Of a stretch of DNA of 64,000 bases, positions 25,598 to 34,602 are shown piece after piece; position 1 is the first letter of the stretch; each line of letters starts with the position of its first letter. A program made the position numbers and the translations under genes. The notes beneath the pieces are model-generated. The model did no database searches. It had not been told where the DNA came from and saw only the letters and a program-made list of their open reading frames with translations. The stretch covers positions 186,001 through 250,000 of the forward strand of contig JADKID010000015.1 in NCBI GenBank assembly GCA_016721425.1. Direction: 5' to 3'. Source of the DNA: Bryobacterales bacterium. Lineage in GTDB: Bacteria > Acidobacteriota > Terriglobia > Bryobacterales > Bryobacteraceae.

Positions 25598-27439
25598 GTG
25601 CGCGACGATCTACTGCTCTATTACGAACGCGAGCTGACCTTTCTCCGGCAGATGGGCTCCCAGTTCGCGGAGAAATACCCCAAGGTCGCCTCCCGTTTGA
25701 GCCTGGAGCCCGACAAATGCGAAGATCCCCACGTCGAGCGCATGATCGAGGCCTTTGCCTTCCTCGCCGCCCGCGTCCATCTCAAGGTCGATGACGAGTT
25801 CCCCGAGATTACCGAGGCGATGCTCAGCATCGTCTATCCGCATCTCATCCGCCCGGTGCCCTCCACCACTGTCGTCGAGTTTCAGGTGAAGCCCGGCGAG
25901 GCGCAGATCGGCGCCGGTCTGCACATCCCGCGCGGTGCATCACTCACCTCGCGTCCCGTCGGCGGAGTCCCCTGCAAGTTCCGTACCTGTTACGAAACCA
26001 ATCTGCTGCCGCTCACCATCAACGCCGCCGAGTGGAAGTCGCCCGACCGCCTGGTTCCGCCCATCCGCGCCGCGGAGGCAGTCGGGGCTCTGCGGGTCGA
26101 GCTCAAGTGCTGGCCCGAAATCACCTTCGACAAGCTCAATCTCGATTCACTGCGCATCTATCTGAACGGTGAAGGCAGCCTCATGTACACGCTCTACGAG
26201 CTGTTGTGCAGTCGATGCTGTGGAATCCTGCTGCGCGACCCGACCCCCGGTTCCCGCGTCCGCCCCGTCGAACTCCGTCCTGACTCGCTCATCCCTGTCG
26301 GTTTCGACGACGAGGACGCGATGCTGCCCTATCCGCGCCGTTCCTTCCAGGGCTATCGGCTGCTCCATGAGTACTTTCACTGTCCCGAGAAGTTCTTCTT
26401 CTTCGATATTCTCGGTCTTTCCGAGGCCCTTGCCACAGGCTTCCGCGATCGCGCCGAGCTCGTCTTCCTGATCGCTCCGTTCGAGCCCGCCGATCGCCGC
26501 CAGTCGCTCGAAATGGGCATCTCCGCCAAGACCATCAAGCTCGGTTGCTCGCCCGCCGTCAATCTCTTCCAGCAGACCGCCGAGCCCATCCTCCTCACCC
26601 AGCGCCGCTTCGAATACCCGATCGAGCCCGATATCCGCCGCCCCAATGCGCTGGAGATATTCTCCGTCGATGAAGTGTTGAGTGTCCGCCCCGGCGTCTC
26701 CGCTCCCCTCTACTACGAGCCGCTCTACTCCTTCCGTCAGAGTACCGTCGAGAGCGGCGGCAAGACGTTCTGGCTCGCTTCCCGCAAGCTCTCCGGTATC
26801 CGCGATGACGATGGCACCGACATCTACCTCTCGCTCGTCGATCTCGCCCAGCGCCCCATCATGCCGGACGTCGATAGCCTCACCGTCCGGCTCACCTGCA
26901 CCAATCGCGACCTTCCTTCGCGCCTCCCGTTCGGTCTCGAATCCGGCGATTTCGAGCTCGAGGATGGCGCCGCCATTCAGTGCGTGGTCGCCCTCAGAAA
27001 GCCCACGCCCACCATTCGCCCGCCCGCCCGCAAGGGTGCGTCCTGGCGCCTGATCTCCCATCTCTCTCTCAACTACCTGTCGCTGGTGGAAGAAGGCAGG
27101 GAGGCGCTCAAGGAACTGCTGAGAATCTATAATTTCACCAACTCCGCCTACGCGCAGAAACAGATCGACGGCATCCTCTCGCTCCAGAGCCGCAAGCACT
27201 TCGCACGTATCATCTCTGAGAACGGGATGGCTTTTGCCCGCGGCACACGTGTCGACATCGAGTTTGACGAGGAGAACTTCGTGGGCGGCGGCGTGTACCT
27301 CTTTGCCAGCGTGCTGGAACGCTTCCTCGGCCTCTACGCCTCCATGAATAGCTTCAGCCAACTGGGCGTCACGACCAAACAACGAAAGGAGGTTCTGAAA
27401 GTATGGCCCCCGAGAGCCGGTCAGAAGATCCTCCTGTAG
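25598..27439 (+). CDS. tssF: TssF, T6SS baseplate wedge protein
   Basis: Protein of 613 residues of the VasA/ImpG family: LLLYYERELTFLRQMGSQFAEKYPKVASRL at the N-terminus, DPHVERMIEAFAFLAARVHLKVDDEFPE, SIVYPHLIRPVPSTTVVEF, and the RPGVSAPLYYEPLYSF region. The start is GTG 25598. The gene overlaps tssG by 37 bp. Confidence 0.95.
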   Translation: MRDDLLLYYERELTFLRQMGSQFAEKYPKVASRLSLEPDKCEDPHVERMIEAFAFLAARVHLKVDDEFPEITEAMLSIVYPHLIRPVPSTTVVEFQVKPGEAQIGAGLHIPRGASLTSRPVGGVPCKFRTCYETNLLPLTINAAEWKSPDRLVPPIRAAEAVGALRVELKCWPEITFDKLNLDSLRIYLNGEGSLMYTLYELLCSRCCGILLRDPTPGSRVRPVELRPDSLIPVGFDDEDAMLPYPRRSFQGYRLLHEYFHCPEKFFFFDILGLSEALATGFRDRAELVFLIAPFEPADRRQSLEMGISAKTIKLGCSPAVNLFQQTAEPILLTQRRFEYPIEPDIRRPNALEIFSVDEVLSVRPGVSAPLYYEPLYSFRQSTVESGGKTFWLASRKLSGIRDDDGTDIYLSLVDLAQRPIMPDVDSLTVRLTCTNRDLPSRLPFGLESGDFELEDGAAIQCVVALRKPTPTIRPPARKGASWRLISHLSLNYLSLVEEGREALKELLRIYNFTNSAYAQKQIDGILSLQSRKHFARIISENGMAFARGTRVDIEFDEENFVGGGVYLFASVLERFLGLYASMNSFSQLGVTTKQRKEVLKVWPPRAGQKILL

Positions 27440-28482
27440 TCCCCGTCCGCGCGGAGGGCTGGTCCGAAATTGAGGAACTCCTCCGGGAGAGCCCCACCTC
27501 GTTTCAGTTCTTTCAGGCTGTCCGTCTGTTGGAGCAGTTGCTGCCGGACCGCCAGCCTGTTGGCCGCTTTGCGCCGCCCCGGAAGGAAGTCGTCCGCTTT
27601 GGCTCCAACGCCGATACGTCGTTTCCCGCCAGCCAGATCTCTTCCATCGAGTGGCCCGACGAATCAGCGGCCGACGGATCCGGGGCCGGAGACCCGCCGC
27701 TCATGCGGGTCAACTTCTTGGGCCTCACGGGACCGTCCGGCGTCCTCCCGCTGTACTACTCGATGATGGTCCGCGAGCGCCTCCGCGCCAAGGACCCCAC
27801 CATGCGGGAGTTCTTTGGCCTCTTTGATCACCGCATGATCTCCCTCTTCTACCAGGCTTGGGAGAAGCACCACTTCGCCGTCGCCTATGAGAAGGGGCAC
27901 GGCGATCAGCTCACCCGGCGCGTCTTCGATTTCATCGGAATGGGCACGCCCGGCCTCCAAGGACGGCAGGCCGTCCCCGACGACGCCCTACTTTTCTATG
28001 CCGGCCTCCTGGGCCCCCACCCGCGCTCCGCCACTGCGCTCCAGCAGCTTCTCATCGATTACTTCGAGGTGCCTGTCGAGATCCAACAGTTTGTCGGCTC
28101 CTGGCGCTCTCTGGATGAAGACAGCCAGTGCCGGTTTGGTGATATGCCCAGCTACTCCCAGCAACTGGGACTGGGCGTAGTTGTGGGCGACGAAGTCTGG
28201 GATCAACAATCCGGAGTCTGCATCCGCCTGGGGCCGCTCTCCATCGCGCAGTATCTGTCGTTTCTGCCGAACGGCAAGGCCCACATGCCCCTGCGCTCAC
28301 TCGCTAAGTTTTACTCCGGTGGAGAGTTCGATTTCGAAGTCCAATTGGTGTTAAGACGGGAAGACGTGCCGCAGTGCGAACTCGGCCGCGAGGGCGCCAC
28401 CGCGCCGCAGTTGGGCTGGTTGAGTTGGGCGAAAACCGCGCCGCGGCAAAGCGACGCCGGTGAGACGATTCTACGGTTCTAG
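27403..28482 (+). CDS. tssG: TssG, T6SS baseplate wedge protein
   Basis: Protein of 359 residues of the VasB/ImpH family: ELLRESPTSFQFFQAVRLLEQL, VRFGSNADTSFPASQI, the LTGPSGVLPLYYSMMV block, FFGLFDHRMISLFYQAWEK, and the C-terminal FYSGGEFDFEVQLVL block. TssG with TssF2 forms the wedge that TssK binds. The start at ATG 27403 lies inside tssF, indicating translational coupling. Confidence 0.95.
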   Translation: MAPESRSEDPPVVPVRAEGWSEIEELLRESPTSFQFFQAVRLLEQLLPDRQPVGRFAPPRKEVVRFGSNADTSFPASQISSIEWPDESAADGSGAGDPPLMRVNFLGLTGPSGVLPLYYSMMVRERLRAKDPTMREFFGLFDHRMISLFYQAWEKHHFAVAYEKGHGDQLTRRVFDFIGMGTPGLQGRQAVPDDALLFYAGLLGPHPRSATALQQLLIDYFEVPVEIQQFVGSWRSLDEDSQCRFGDMPSYSQQLGLGVVVGDEVWDQQSGVCIRLGPLSIAQYLSFLPNGKAHMPLRSLAKFYSGGEFDFEVQLVLRREDVPQCELGREGATAPQLGWLSWAKTAPRQSDAGETILRF

Positions 28483-28502
28483 GCAATTCATAGGAGGTTG
28501 GC

Positions 28503-31124
28503 ATGGGCGTCAATTTGAAATCACTGATCGGGAAACTCAACGGCCCGACCCGCAGCGCGCTGGAGTCCGCCGCTGGGCTCTGCCTCTCGCGCACGCACTA
28601 CGACATCGAGGTGGAACACTACCTCATGAAACTCATGGAGGCTGCCGATACCGATGTCTCGCGCATCTTCTATCGCTTCGAGATCAACCAGTCCAAGCTC
28701 TCCGCCGAGCTGACGCGCAGCCTAGATAAGCTCAAGTCCGGCAACGCCCGGACACCCTCCATCAGCCCCACTGTCATGAAGATGATGACGGAGGCGTGGA
28801 CGCTCGGCTCCATCGACTATGGCGCCGGTCAGGTCCGCACCGGCTTCACCCTTCTTGCCCTCGTGCAGGACCCGGAACTGGCCCGTCTCGTCCGCGAGTT
28901 CTCCAAGGAACTCCAGAAGATCGACGACACGGTTCTCCGCAAGGACTTTGCGGCCATCGTCGCCGGCTCCCATGAGGACGCCGTCACGGCTTCCGCGGCT
29001 GACACTCAGCCCGGCTCCAGCGCGGCCCCACGCGCCGCCGGCGGCAAGACGCCCAACCTCGATCAGTTCACCGTCAATCTCACCGAAAACGCCCGCAAGG
29101 GGAAGATGGATACGGTCCTCGGCCGCGACACCGAGATCCGGCAGATCATCGATGTCCTCATGCGCCGCCGCCAGAATAACCCCATCCTCACCGGCGAGGC
29201 GGGCGTCGGCAAGACCGCCGTCGTTGAGGGCTTTGTTCAGCGGATCGTGCAGGGCGATGTCCCGCCGCCGCTGCGCAACGTCATCGTCCGCACTCTCGAT
29301 CTCGCCCTGCTGCAAGCGGGCGCCGGCATCAAGGGCGAGTTTGAAAACCGCCTCAAGGGTCTCATTGAGGAGGTGAAGTCCTCTGAGATTCCCATCATCC
29401 TCTTCATCGACGAAGCCCACACCATGATCGGCGCCGGTGGCGCAGCCGGCCAGGGCGACGCCGCCAACCTCCTCAAGCCCGCCCTCGCGCGCGGCGAGCT
29501 CCGCACTATCGCCGCCACCACCTGGTCTGAGTACAAGAAGTACTTCGAGAAAGACCCCGCCCTCGCCCGCCGCTTCCAGGTTGTCAAAGTCGAAGAACCC
29601 ACAGAGGCGGTTTGCACCATCATGCTGCGCGGCATCGCCGGTGCGCTTGAAAAGCACCACAATGTGCGCATTCTCGACGAAGGACTCCTGGCCGCAGTCA
29701 AGCTCTCCCATCGCTACTTGGCCGGCCGCCAGTTACCAGACAAGGCCGTCAGCGTGCTCGATACCGCCTGCGCCCGCCTAGCGCTCGGCCAGAACTCCAT
29801 CCCGCCGGCTATTGAAGCAGCCACCCGCCAGATCGAAGACCTGGACGTTCAGGAGCGTGTCCTCCTCCGCGAGGAATCCGCCGGGGCCGACCACGCCGAG
29901 CGCCTCGCCGAGATCCGCGCCGCCCGTGTCAAGCACGAGCCTGAACTCGCCGCGCTCAAAGAACGCTTCGACAAGGAAAACGGCCTCGTCAGCCAGATCC
30001 GAGAACTCCGCGGCAAGCTCGAAGAAGGCTCGGGCGACCGCGAGACCCAGCGCAATGAGCTACTCGCGCTTGATGCCGAGCTAGCCACGCTCCAGGGCGA
30101 CAAGCCGCTCATGCGCGTCTGCGTCGATACTCACATCGTCGGTGAGGTCATCGCCAACTGGACCGGCATCCCGGTGGGAAAGATGGTGAAGGATGAGGTC
30201 GAGACCGTCCTCAACCTCGAGAAACACCTCGGTGAACGTGTCATCGGACAGGGCCACGCCCTCGAGGGCATCAGCCAGCGCATCCGCACCTCCAAGGCCA
30301 GCCTCGAAGATCCCAACAAGCCCGTCGGCGTCTTCATGCTGGTAGGCCCCAGCGGCGTCGGCAAGACCGAAACCGCGCTCGCCGTGGCCGACATGATGTA
30401 CGGCGGCGAGCACAACATCATCACCATCAACATGTCGGAGTTTCAGGAGGCCCACACCGTCTCCACCCTCAAGGGCTCGCCTCCCGGCTACGTCGGCTAT
30501 GGCGAAGGCGGCGTCCTCACAGAAGCCGTCCGCCGCCGCCCTTACTCCGTTGTCCTCCTCGACGAGGTCGAAAAGGCCCATCCAGACGTTCTTGAGATGT
30601 TCTTCCAGGTCTTCGACAAAGGCCGCATGGAAGATGGCGAAGGCCGCGAGATCGACTTCAAGAACACTGTCATCATTCTCACCACCAACGCAGCCACCGA
30701 CATCATGGCGAAGCTCTGCGCCGATCCCGACACCATGCCGTTCCCCGATGCGCTCGTCACGGCCATCAAGCCCGAGCTCAACAAGGTCTTCAAGCCGGCC
30801 TTCCTCGGCCGCATGGTCGTCATCCCCTTCTACCCTGTCCGCGACGAGGCGCTCAAGCAGATCATCCGCCTCAAGCTCGGCAAGATCGTTCGCCGTCTCA
30901 AGGCCAACCACCGTGTCGATCTCATCTTCGAGCCCGCCCTCATCGACGAGGTCGCCAAGCGCTGCACCGAGGTCGAAAGCGGTGCGCGCAACATCGACAA
31001 CATTCTGACCAACACGATGCTGCCGGAGATTTCCCGTCAACTGCTCACCCGCATCGCGGAGGGCCAGAAACTGGAATCGATCCGGGTCGATATTGGCCCA
31101 GACGGCAACTTCGTTTACTGCTAA
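28503..31124 (+). CDS. tssH: TssH (ClpV), T6SS sheath-recycling AAA+ ATPase
   Basis: Protein of 873 residues, normal for ClpV. An N-terminal Clp_N domain (about 1-160) is followed by AAA1 with GEAGVGKT at 231-238 and IILFIDEAHTM, a coiled middle domain (about 420-520), and AAA2 with GPSGVGKT at 615-622, a pore loop GSPPGYVGYGEGG and Walker B VVLLDEVEKAH. Both ATP sites look intact. ClpV extracts TssC from contracted sheath. The ribosome site AGGAGG precedes ATG 28503. Confidence 0.96.
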   Translation: MGVNLKSLIGKLNGPTRSALESAAGLCLSRTHYDIEVEHYLMKLMEAADTDVSRIFYRFEINQSKLSAELTRSLDKLKSGNARTPSISPTVMKMMTEAWTLGSIDYGAGQVRTGFTLLALVQDPELARLVREFSKELQKIDDTVLRKDFAAIVAGSHEDAVTASAADTQPGSSAAPRAAGGKTPNLDQFTVNLTENARKGKMDTVLGRDTEIRQIIDVLMRRRQNNPILTGEAGVGKTAVVEGFVQRIVQGDVPPPLRNVIVRTLDLALLQAGAGIKGEFENRLKGLIEEVKSSEIPIILFIDEAHTMIGAGGAAGQGDAANLLKPALARGELRTIAATTWSEYKKYFEKDPALARRFQVVKVEEPTEAVCTIMLRGIAGALEKHHNVRILDEGLLAAVKLSHRYLAGRQLPDKAVSVLDTACARLALGQNSIPPAIEAATRQIEDLDVQERVLLREESAGADHAERLAEIRAARVKHEPELAALKERFDKENGLVSQIRELRGKLEEGSGDRETQRNELLALDAELATLQGDKPLMRVCVDTHIVGEVIANWTGIPVGKMVKDEVETVLNLEKHLGERVIGQGHALEGISQRIRTSKASLEDPNKPVGVFMLVGPSGVGKTETALAVADMMYGGEHNIITINMSEFQEAHTVSTLKGSPPGYVGYGEGGVLTEAVRRRPYSVVLLDEVEKAHPDVLEMFFQVFDKGRMEDGEGREIDFKNTVIILTTNAATDIMAKLCADPDTMPFPDALVTAIKPELNKVFKPAFLGRMVVIPFYPVRDEALKQIIRLKLGKIVRRLKANHRVDLIFEPALIDEVAKRCTEVESGARNIDNILTNTMLPEISRQLLTRIAEGQKLESIRVDIGPDGNFVYC

Positions 31125-31135
31125 ACGGCCACTGG

Positions 31136-31163
31136 CGGGGGCAGGCCGCCGGGCCGGTCCCCG
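31136..31163 (+). promoter_or_regulatory. Hairpin between tssH and vgrG
   Basis: CGGGG (31136-31140) pairs with CCCCG (31159-31163) and the inner GGCC (31144-31147) with GGCC (31152-31155). No T-tract follows. It may separate expression of vgrG from the structural genes; the vgrG ribosome site GGGAGGAGA lies just downstream. Confidence 0.4.
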
Positions 31164-31187
31164 TCTCATTTCTGGGAGGAGACAGTC

Positions 31188-33260
31188 ATGCCCGCCAACT
31201 TCACCGAATCCAATCGCTTCCTGTTCCTGGACACTCCGCTCGGCAAAGACACCCTCCTCCTGGAGTCTTTTACCGGGCAAGAGGGTATCTCGCAACTGTT
31301 CTCGTATCAGCTTGAACTGCTCTCCGAAAACCCGAAGGTCGCGTTCGATTCCATCCTCGGGCAAAAAGTCTCATTCGGCGTGAATGGCCCCAGCGGTCAT
31401 GATAAGCGCTTCGTTCACGGCATCGTCTCGTCGTTCACCCAACTGCCGTCCAATCTCCGCCTGGCCCGCTATCGAGCCGAGGTAGTGCCGCAATTCTGGC
31501 TCTTCACCCGCCGCGCCAACTGCCGCATCTTTCAGGGGAAGTCCGCCGACGAGATTCTCAAGCTCGTGCTGGAGGGTCTTGACGTTGCCTATGAATTGAC
31601 GGGCTCTTTCCCCAAACGCGACTACTGTGTCCAATACAGGGAGACCGATTTCGCCTTCGCCTCCCGCCTCATGGAGGAGGAAGGCATCTTCTACTTTTTC
31701 AAACATTCCGCTTCCACCCACAAGCTCGTCATTGCCAACGCTCCGGCCGCCCACGCCGATGTCCCCGGCGAAACCCATCTCCACTACGACGAGCTCGCCG
31801 GCGGAGGCCGCGATGAGGAACGCATCAGCCACTGGCAGAAGACCCAGGAAATCGGCGCCGGAAAGTACTCGCTCCGCGACTACGATTACCTCGCTCCTAC
31901 TCAAAGCGTTCGAGCCGATCGGACGGTCCTGCCTGCCGTTCAGCTTGGCAAGGTCACGCACAAGCTCCAACTTCCTGCCAATGCGAAGCTCGAAGTCTAT
32001 GACTACCCATCCGGTATCGCCAGGTTCCATCAGAATGGCCAGGCGAGTCTCTCCGGCGAGCTCTCATCCGCCGTCACAACGGGTATGCAGGAGATGGACC
32101 GCTCGCAGTTTGTCATCAGCGGCAACTCCAACGTCCATTGGCTCACGGCCGGCTGCAAGTTCATTCTCGATCGGCATCCACACGCCGACGGCTCGTATGT
32201 CCTCACACGCGTAGTTCACGTTGCTACCGAAGGCGGCTTGTATTCACAGAACTTCGAGATTCCCTCGCTCTACAGCAACTCTTTTGAGTGCCTGCCCATG
32301 GCTTTGCCATATCGCCCCGCGCGCGAGACTGAAAAGCCCCACGTTTGGGGCTGCCAGACAGCCGTTGTCGTTGGACCCTCCGGCGAAGAGATCTACGTCG
32401 ATAAGTTCAGCCGGGTGAAGGTCCAGTTCCACTGGGATCGGGAGGGCAAGAAAGACGCCAACAGCTCCTGCTGGGTCCGCGTCGCCAGCTTCTGGGCCGG
32501 AAAGACATGGGGTGGCATCCACATCCCGCGAATCGGCCAGGAGGTCATCGTCGATTTCCTCGAGGGGGACCCCGATCAGCCCATCATCATCGGCAGCGTC
32601 TACAATGCCGAACAAATGCCGCCCTGGGATTTGCCCGCCAACAAAACGCAAAGCGGCATCCTCTCGCGCAGCTCGCCCGGTGGCGGCTACGCCAACGCCA
32701 ATGCCATTCGCTTCGAAGACAAGAAGGGTAGCGAGCAGCTCTGGATCCACGCCGAGAAGAACCAGGACATCGAGGTGGAGAACGACGAAACCCACTGGGT
32801 CGGCAAGGATCGAACCGTCACCGTCGATCATGACGAGACAAACCACGTAAAGCACGACCGCACCACAAACATCGATTCCAACGATTCCGAGACAGTGGGT
32901 CAGAAGCAGACCATTACGATTGGCTCCAGCCAGGAAATCACCATCGGCAGCAGCCAGACAATCACCATCGCCTCGTCCAAGTCCGAAACGGTCGCCTCTT
33001 CCCGCACTTCTACCATCGCCTCCTCGGAGTCCGTAACCGCGGGGTCGTCGATCTCGGTTACGGCGGGTGCCTCCATCTCTATCACCGCCGGTGCCGGAGT
33101 CACCATCACCTCCGCCGCCCCCCTTACGATCACCGCCCCCATGGTCACCCTCAACGCCGCTATGGTCTCCGTTACCGGCGTCCTCCAGGCCACTTCCCTC
33201 ATCGCCACCGCTGGCGTCGTCTCGCCCGTGTACTCCCCCGGCGTTGGGAACATGATCTGA
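31188..33260 (+). CDS. vgrG: VgrG (TssI), T6SS spike protein
   Basis: Protein of 690 residues. The gp27-like part has TPLGKDTLLLESFTGQEGISQLFSYQLELLS, YCVQYRETDFAFASRLMEEEGIFYFF and the ADGSYVLTRVVH block. The gp5 OB-fold has VKVQFHWDREGKKD and SCWVRVASFWAGKTWGGIHIPRIGQEVIVDFLEGDPDQPIIIGSVYN, here read in blocks. The C-terminal ~130 residues (about 560-690) are 8-residue-periodic Ser/Thr/Ile repeats (ITIGSSQ, TIASSKS, VTAGSSI) that build the beta-helix needle, ending SPVYSPGVGNMI. There is no fused effector domain, so cargo must be separate. The downstream ATG overlaps the stop by one base. Confidence 0.95.
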   Translation: MPANFTESNRFLFLDTPLGKDTLLLESFTGQEGISQLFSYQLELLSENPKVAFDSILGQKVSFGVNGPSGHDKRFVHGIVSSFTQLPSNLRLARYRAEVVPQFWLFTRRANCRIFQGKSADEILKLVLEGLDVAYELTGSFPKRDYCVQYRETDFAFASRLMEEEGIFYFFKHSASTHKLVIANAPAAHADVPGETHLHYDELAGGGRDEERISHWQKTQEIGAGKYSLRDYDYLAPTQSVRADRTVLPAVQLGKVTHKLQLPANAKLEVYDYPSGIARFHQNGQASLSGELSSAVTTGMQEMDRSQFVISGNSNVHWLTAGCKFILDRHPHADGSYVLTRVVHVATEGGLYSQNFEIPSLYSNSFECLPMALPYRPARETEKPHVWGCQTAVVVGPSGEEIYVDKFSRVKVQFHWDREGKKDANSSCWVRVASFWAGKTWGGIHIPRIGQEVIVDFLEGDPDQPIIIGSVYNAEQMPPWDLPANKTQSGILSRSSPGGGYANANAIRFEDKKGSEQLWIHAEKNQDIEVENDETHWVGKDRTVTVDHDETNHVKHDRTTNIDSNDSETVGQKQTITIGSSQEITIGSSQTITIASSKSETVASSRTSTIASSESVTAGSSISVTAGASISITAGAGVTITSAAPLTITAPMVTLNAAMVSVTGVLQATSLIATAGVVSPVYSPGVGNMI

Positions 33261-34039
33261 TGCGCGACGTATCCGAAGCCCGCACTATCTACCTCGCCGA
33301 GACCGCTGACCCCGTTCTCGACGAGGTGACAGCCTGCCTCCAAGACGATTCGGAATCCGTCCGCCTGCTCGCCGCCGCGGTCCTCGGCCGCCTGGGCCCG
33401 CCCGCCGTCCCAAGTCTCGTCCAGGCCCTCTCCAAGACCCAGCCCGTTCCCGTCCGCAGCCTCGCCGCCTGCAGCCTCGCCAGTCTTGGACCTGACGCCG
33501 CCCCCGCCGTCGGTGAACTCTGCCGCTGTCTCACCGCGCCGGAGGAGGCGCTTCGGGACGTCGCCTCGGTGGCTCTCGGAAAGATCGGAGCCCCCGCCGT
33601 CCCTTTCCTTCAGCGGATGCTTCAGTTTTCCGATCCCCTGGTGGTTGACGCTGCCAGGTCCGCTCTCAACGCCATCGGCCCGCCCGATACCTCAGTCCTC
33701 CCAGAACTCGATCACGCCATGGCGCATCCGGACCCTTCCGTCCGCAAGTCGGCTCTCAAAAAGACGGCGCAGCTCCGCCACTCTGCCCAACCTCTCATTC
33801 CCCGCATCCTGGCCCTCACTCGCGATCCCGACCCCGCCGTCCGCGCCGAAGCCTGCTTAACCTATGCCCGCATTCAGGCTCCGCCCCAGCAGATCCTCCA
33901 CTGTCTCGCCGATCCCGACCCCGCCGTCCGCTTCCACGCACTGATCGCGTTCCCCTCGTGGGATCCTCATCTGGAACCCTGCCTTACCGATGCCGACCCC
34001 AAAGTCGCCACCGCCGCCCAAGCCCTCCACGACCGCTAA
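33260..34039 (+). CDS. HEAT-repeat protein coupled to vgrG
   Basis: Protein of 259 residues made almost entirely of HEAT-type helical repeats. About seven units carry a VRxLAAAxLGxLGPxAVPxLxxAL pattern, with DPDPAVRAEA and DPDPAVRFHA in the last ones. There is no signal peptide or membrane segment, so it is cytoplasmic. The start codon overlaps the vgrG stop (TGATG), which strongly links the two products. HEAT repeats bind proteins; adaptor, spike chaperone or immunity-like roles are all possible and I cannot choose. Confidence 0.85.
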   Translation: MRDVSEARTIYLAETADPVLDEVTACLQDDSESVRLLAAAVLGRLGPPAVPSLVQALSKTQPVPVRSLAACSLASLGPDAAPAVGELCRCLTAPEEALRDVASVALGKIGAPAVPFLQRMLQFSDPLVVDAARSALNAIGPPDTSVLPELDHAMAHPDPSVRKSALKKTAQLRHSAQPLIPRILALTRDPDPAVRAEACLTYARIQAPPQQILHCLADPDPAVRFHALIAFPSWDPHLEPCLTDADPKVATAAQALHDR

Positions 34040-34122
34040 TTCGGGGACGGTCTACTCAATTCCCAATTTCCACCGCCCCCGTTTCCGCGTCCCGCGCCGT
34101 TCCATCCAAGAACGCCCTCGGA

Positions 34123-34524
34123 TCAGTCAGGCAGGTTCAGGACATCGCCCGGGTGAATCACCGATTTCTCATCCTTGAGGCGGCCGGGGTTGGCTGCGAT
34201 GATCTTCGGGTAGAGTGTCCCATTGCCCAGATTGTCAGCCGCGATCTTCCACAGCGAATCGCCGGCCTGGACTGTGTACGTGCGAACCTGGGGAGCAATC
34301 ACCAGGCTCGAATCGATACCGAGCTCACAGAGAATATCGCTCATCGAAGGGTCAACCAGTTTGATCTGATTCCAGATCGCGTTCTTGTTCTCCTCCGTGG
34401 GTGCTGCCCCTTCGATGAAGAGCTTGTTGTCTTTCAGGTGAACGTGGGCGAGCTTTACACCCTGTTGCGGAATCAGATTGAGCACCGATTGGTACTTCTG
34501 TTTCAGTTCATCGAGACGGTCCAT
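34123..34524 (-). CDS. Small BON-LysM protein (YgaU/Kbp-like)
   Basis: Protein of 133 residues. A BON-like domain (about 25-75, GVKLAHVHLKDNKLFIEGAAPTEE split here) is followed by a LysM domain (TYTVQAGDSLWKIAADNLGNGTLYPKIIAANP, read in two blocks, to VIHPGDVLNLP). This is the architecture of the E. coli K+-binding protein Kbp/YgaU. No signal peptide is visible, so it is probably cytoplasmic. ATG 34524 is preceded by AAAGGAGG at good spacing; the longer frame upstream is not supported. It is convergent with the HEAT gene and marks the end of the T6SS locus. A TATACT box lies on its strand near 34546-34553. Confidence 0.88.
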   Translation of the reverse strand: MDRLDELKQKYQSVLNLIPQQGVKLAHVHLKDNKLFIEGAAPTEENKNAIWNQIKLVDPSMSDILCELGIDSSLVIAPQVRTYTVQAGDSLWKIAADNLGNGTLYPKIIAANPGRLKDEKSVIHPGDVLNLPD

Positions 34525-34602
34525 GTGAACCTCCTTTAATCTTAGGTAGTATACAACGCGGGGGGCTAGACCGCTCAGGATATTGAGTGACAGAATGATG
34601 GC

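Noticed and set aside
19964..33260. Possible contractile prophage or extracellular injection system instead of T6SS
   Set aside because: TssK, TssL, TssM, ClpV, TssA and TagJ are T6SS-specific, and no phage capsid, portal, terminase or tape-measure gene is present.
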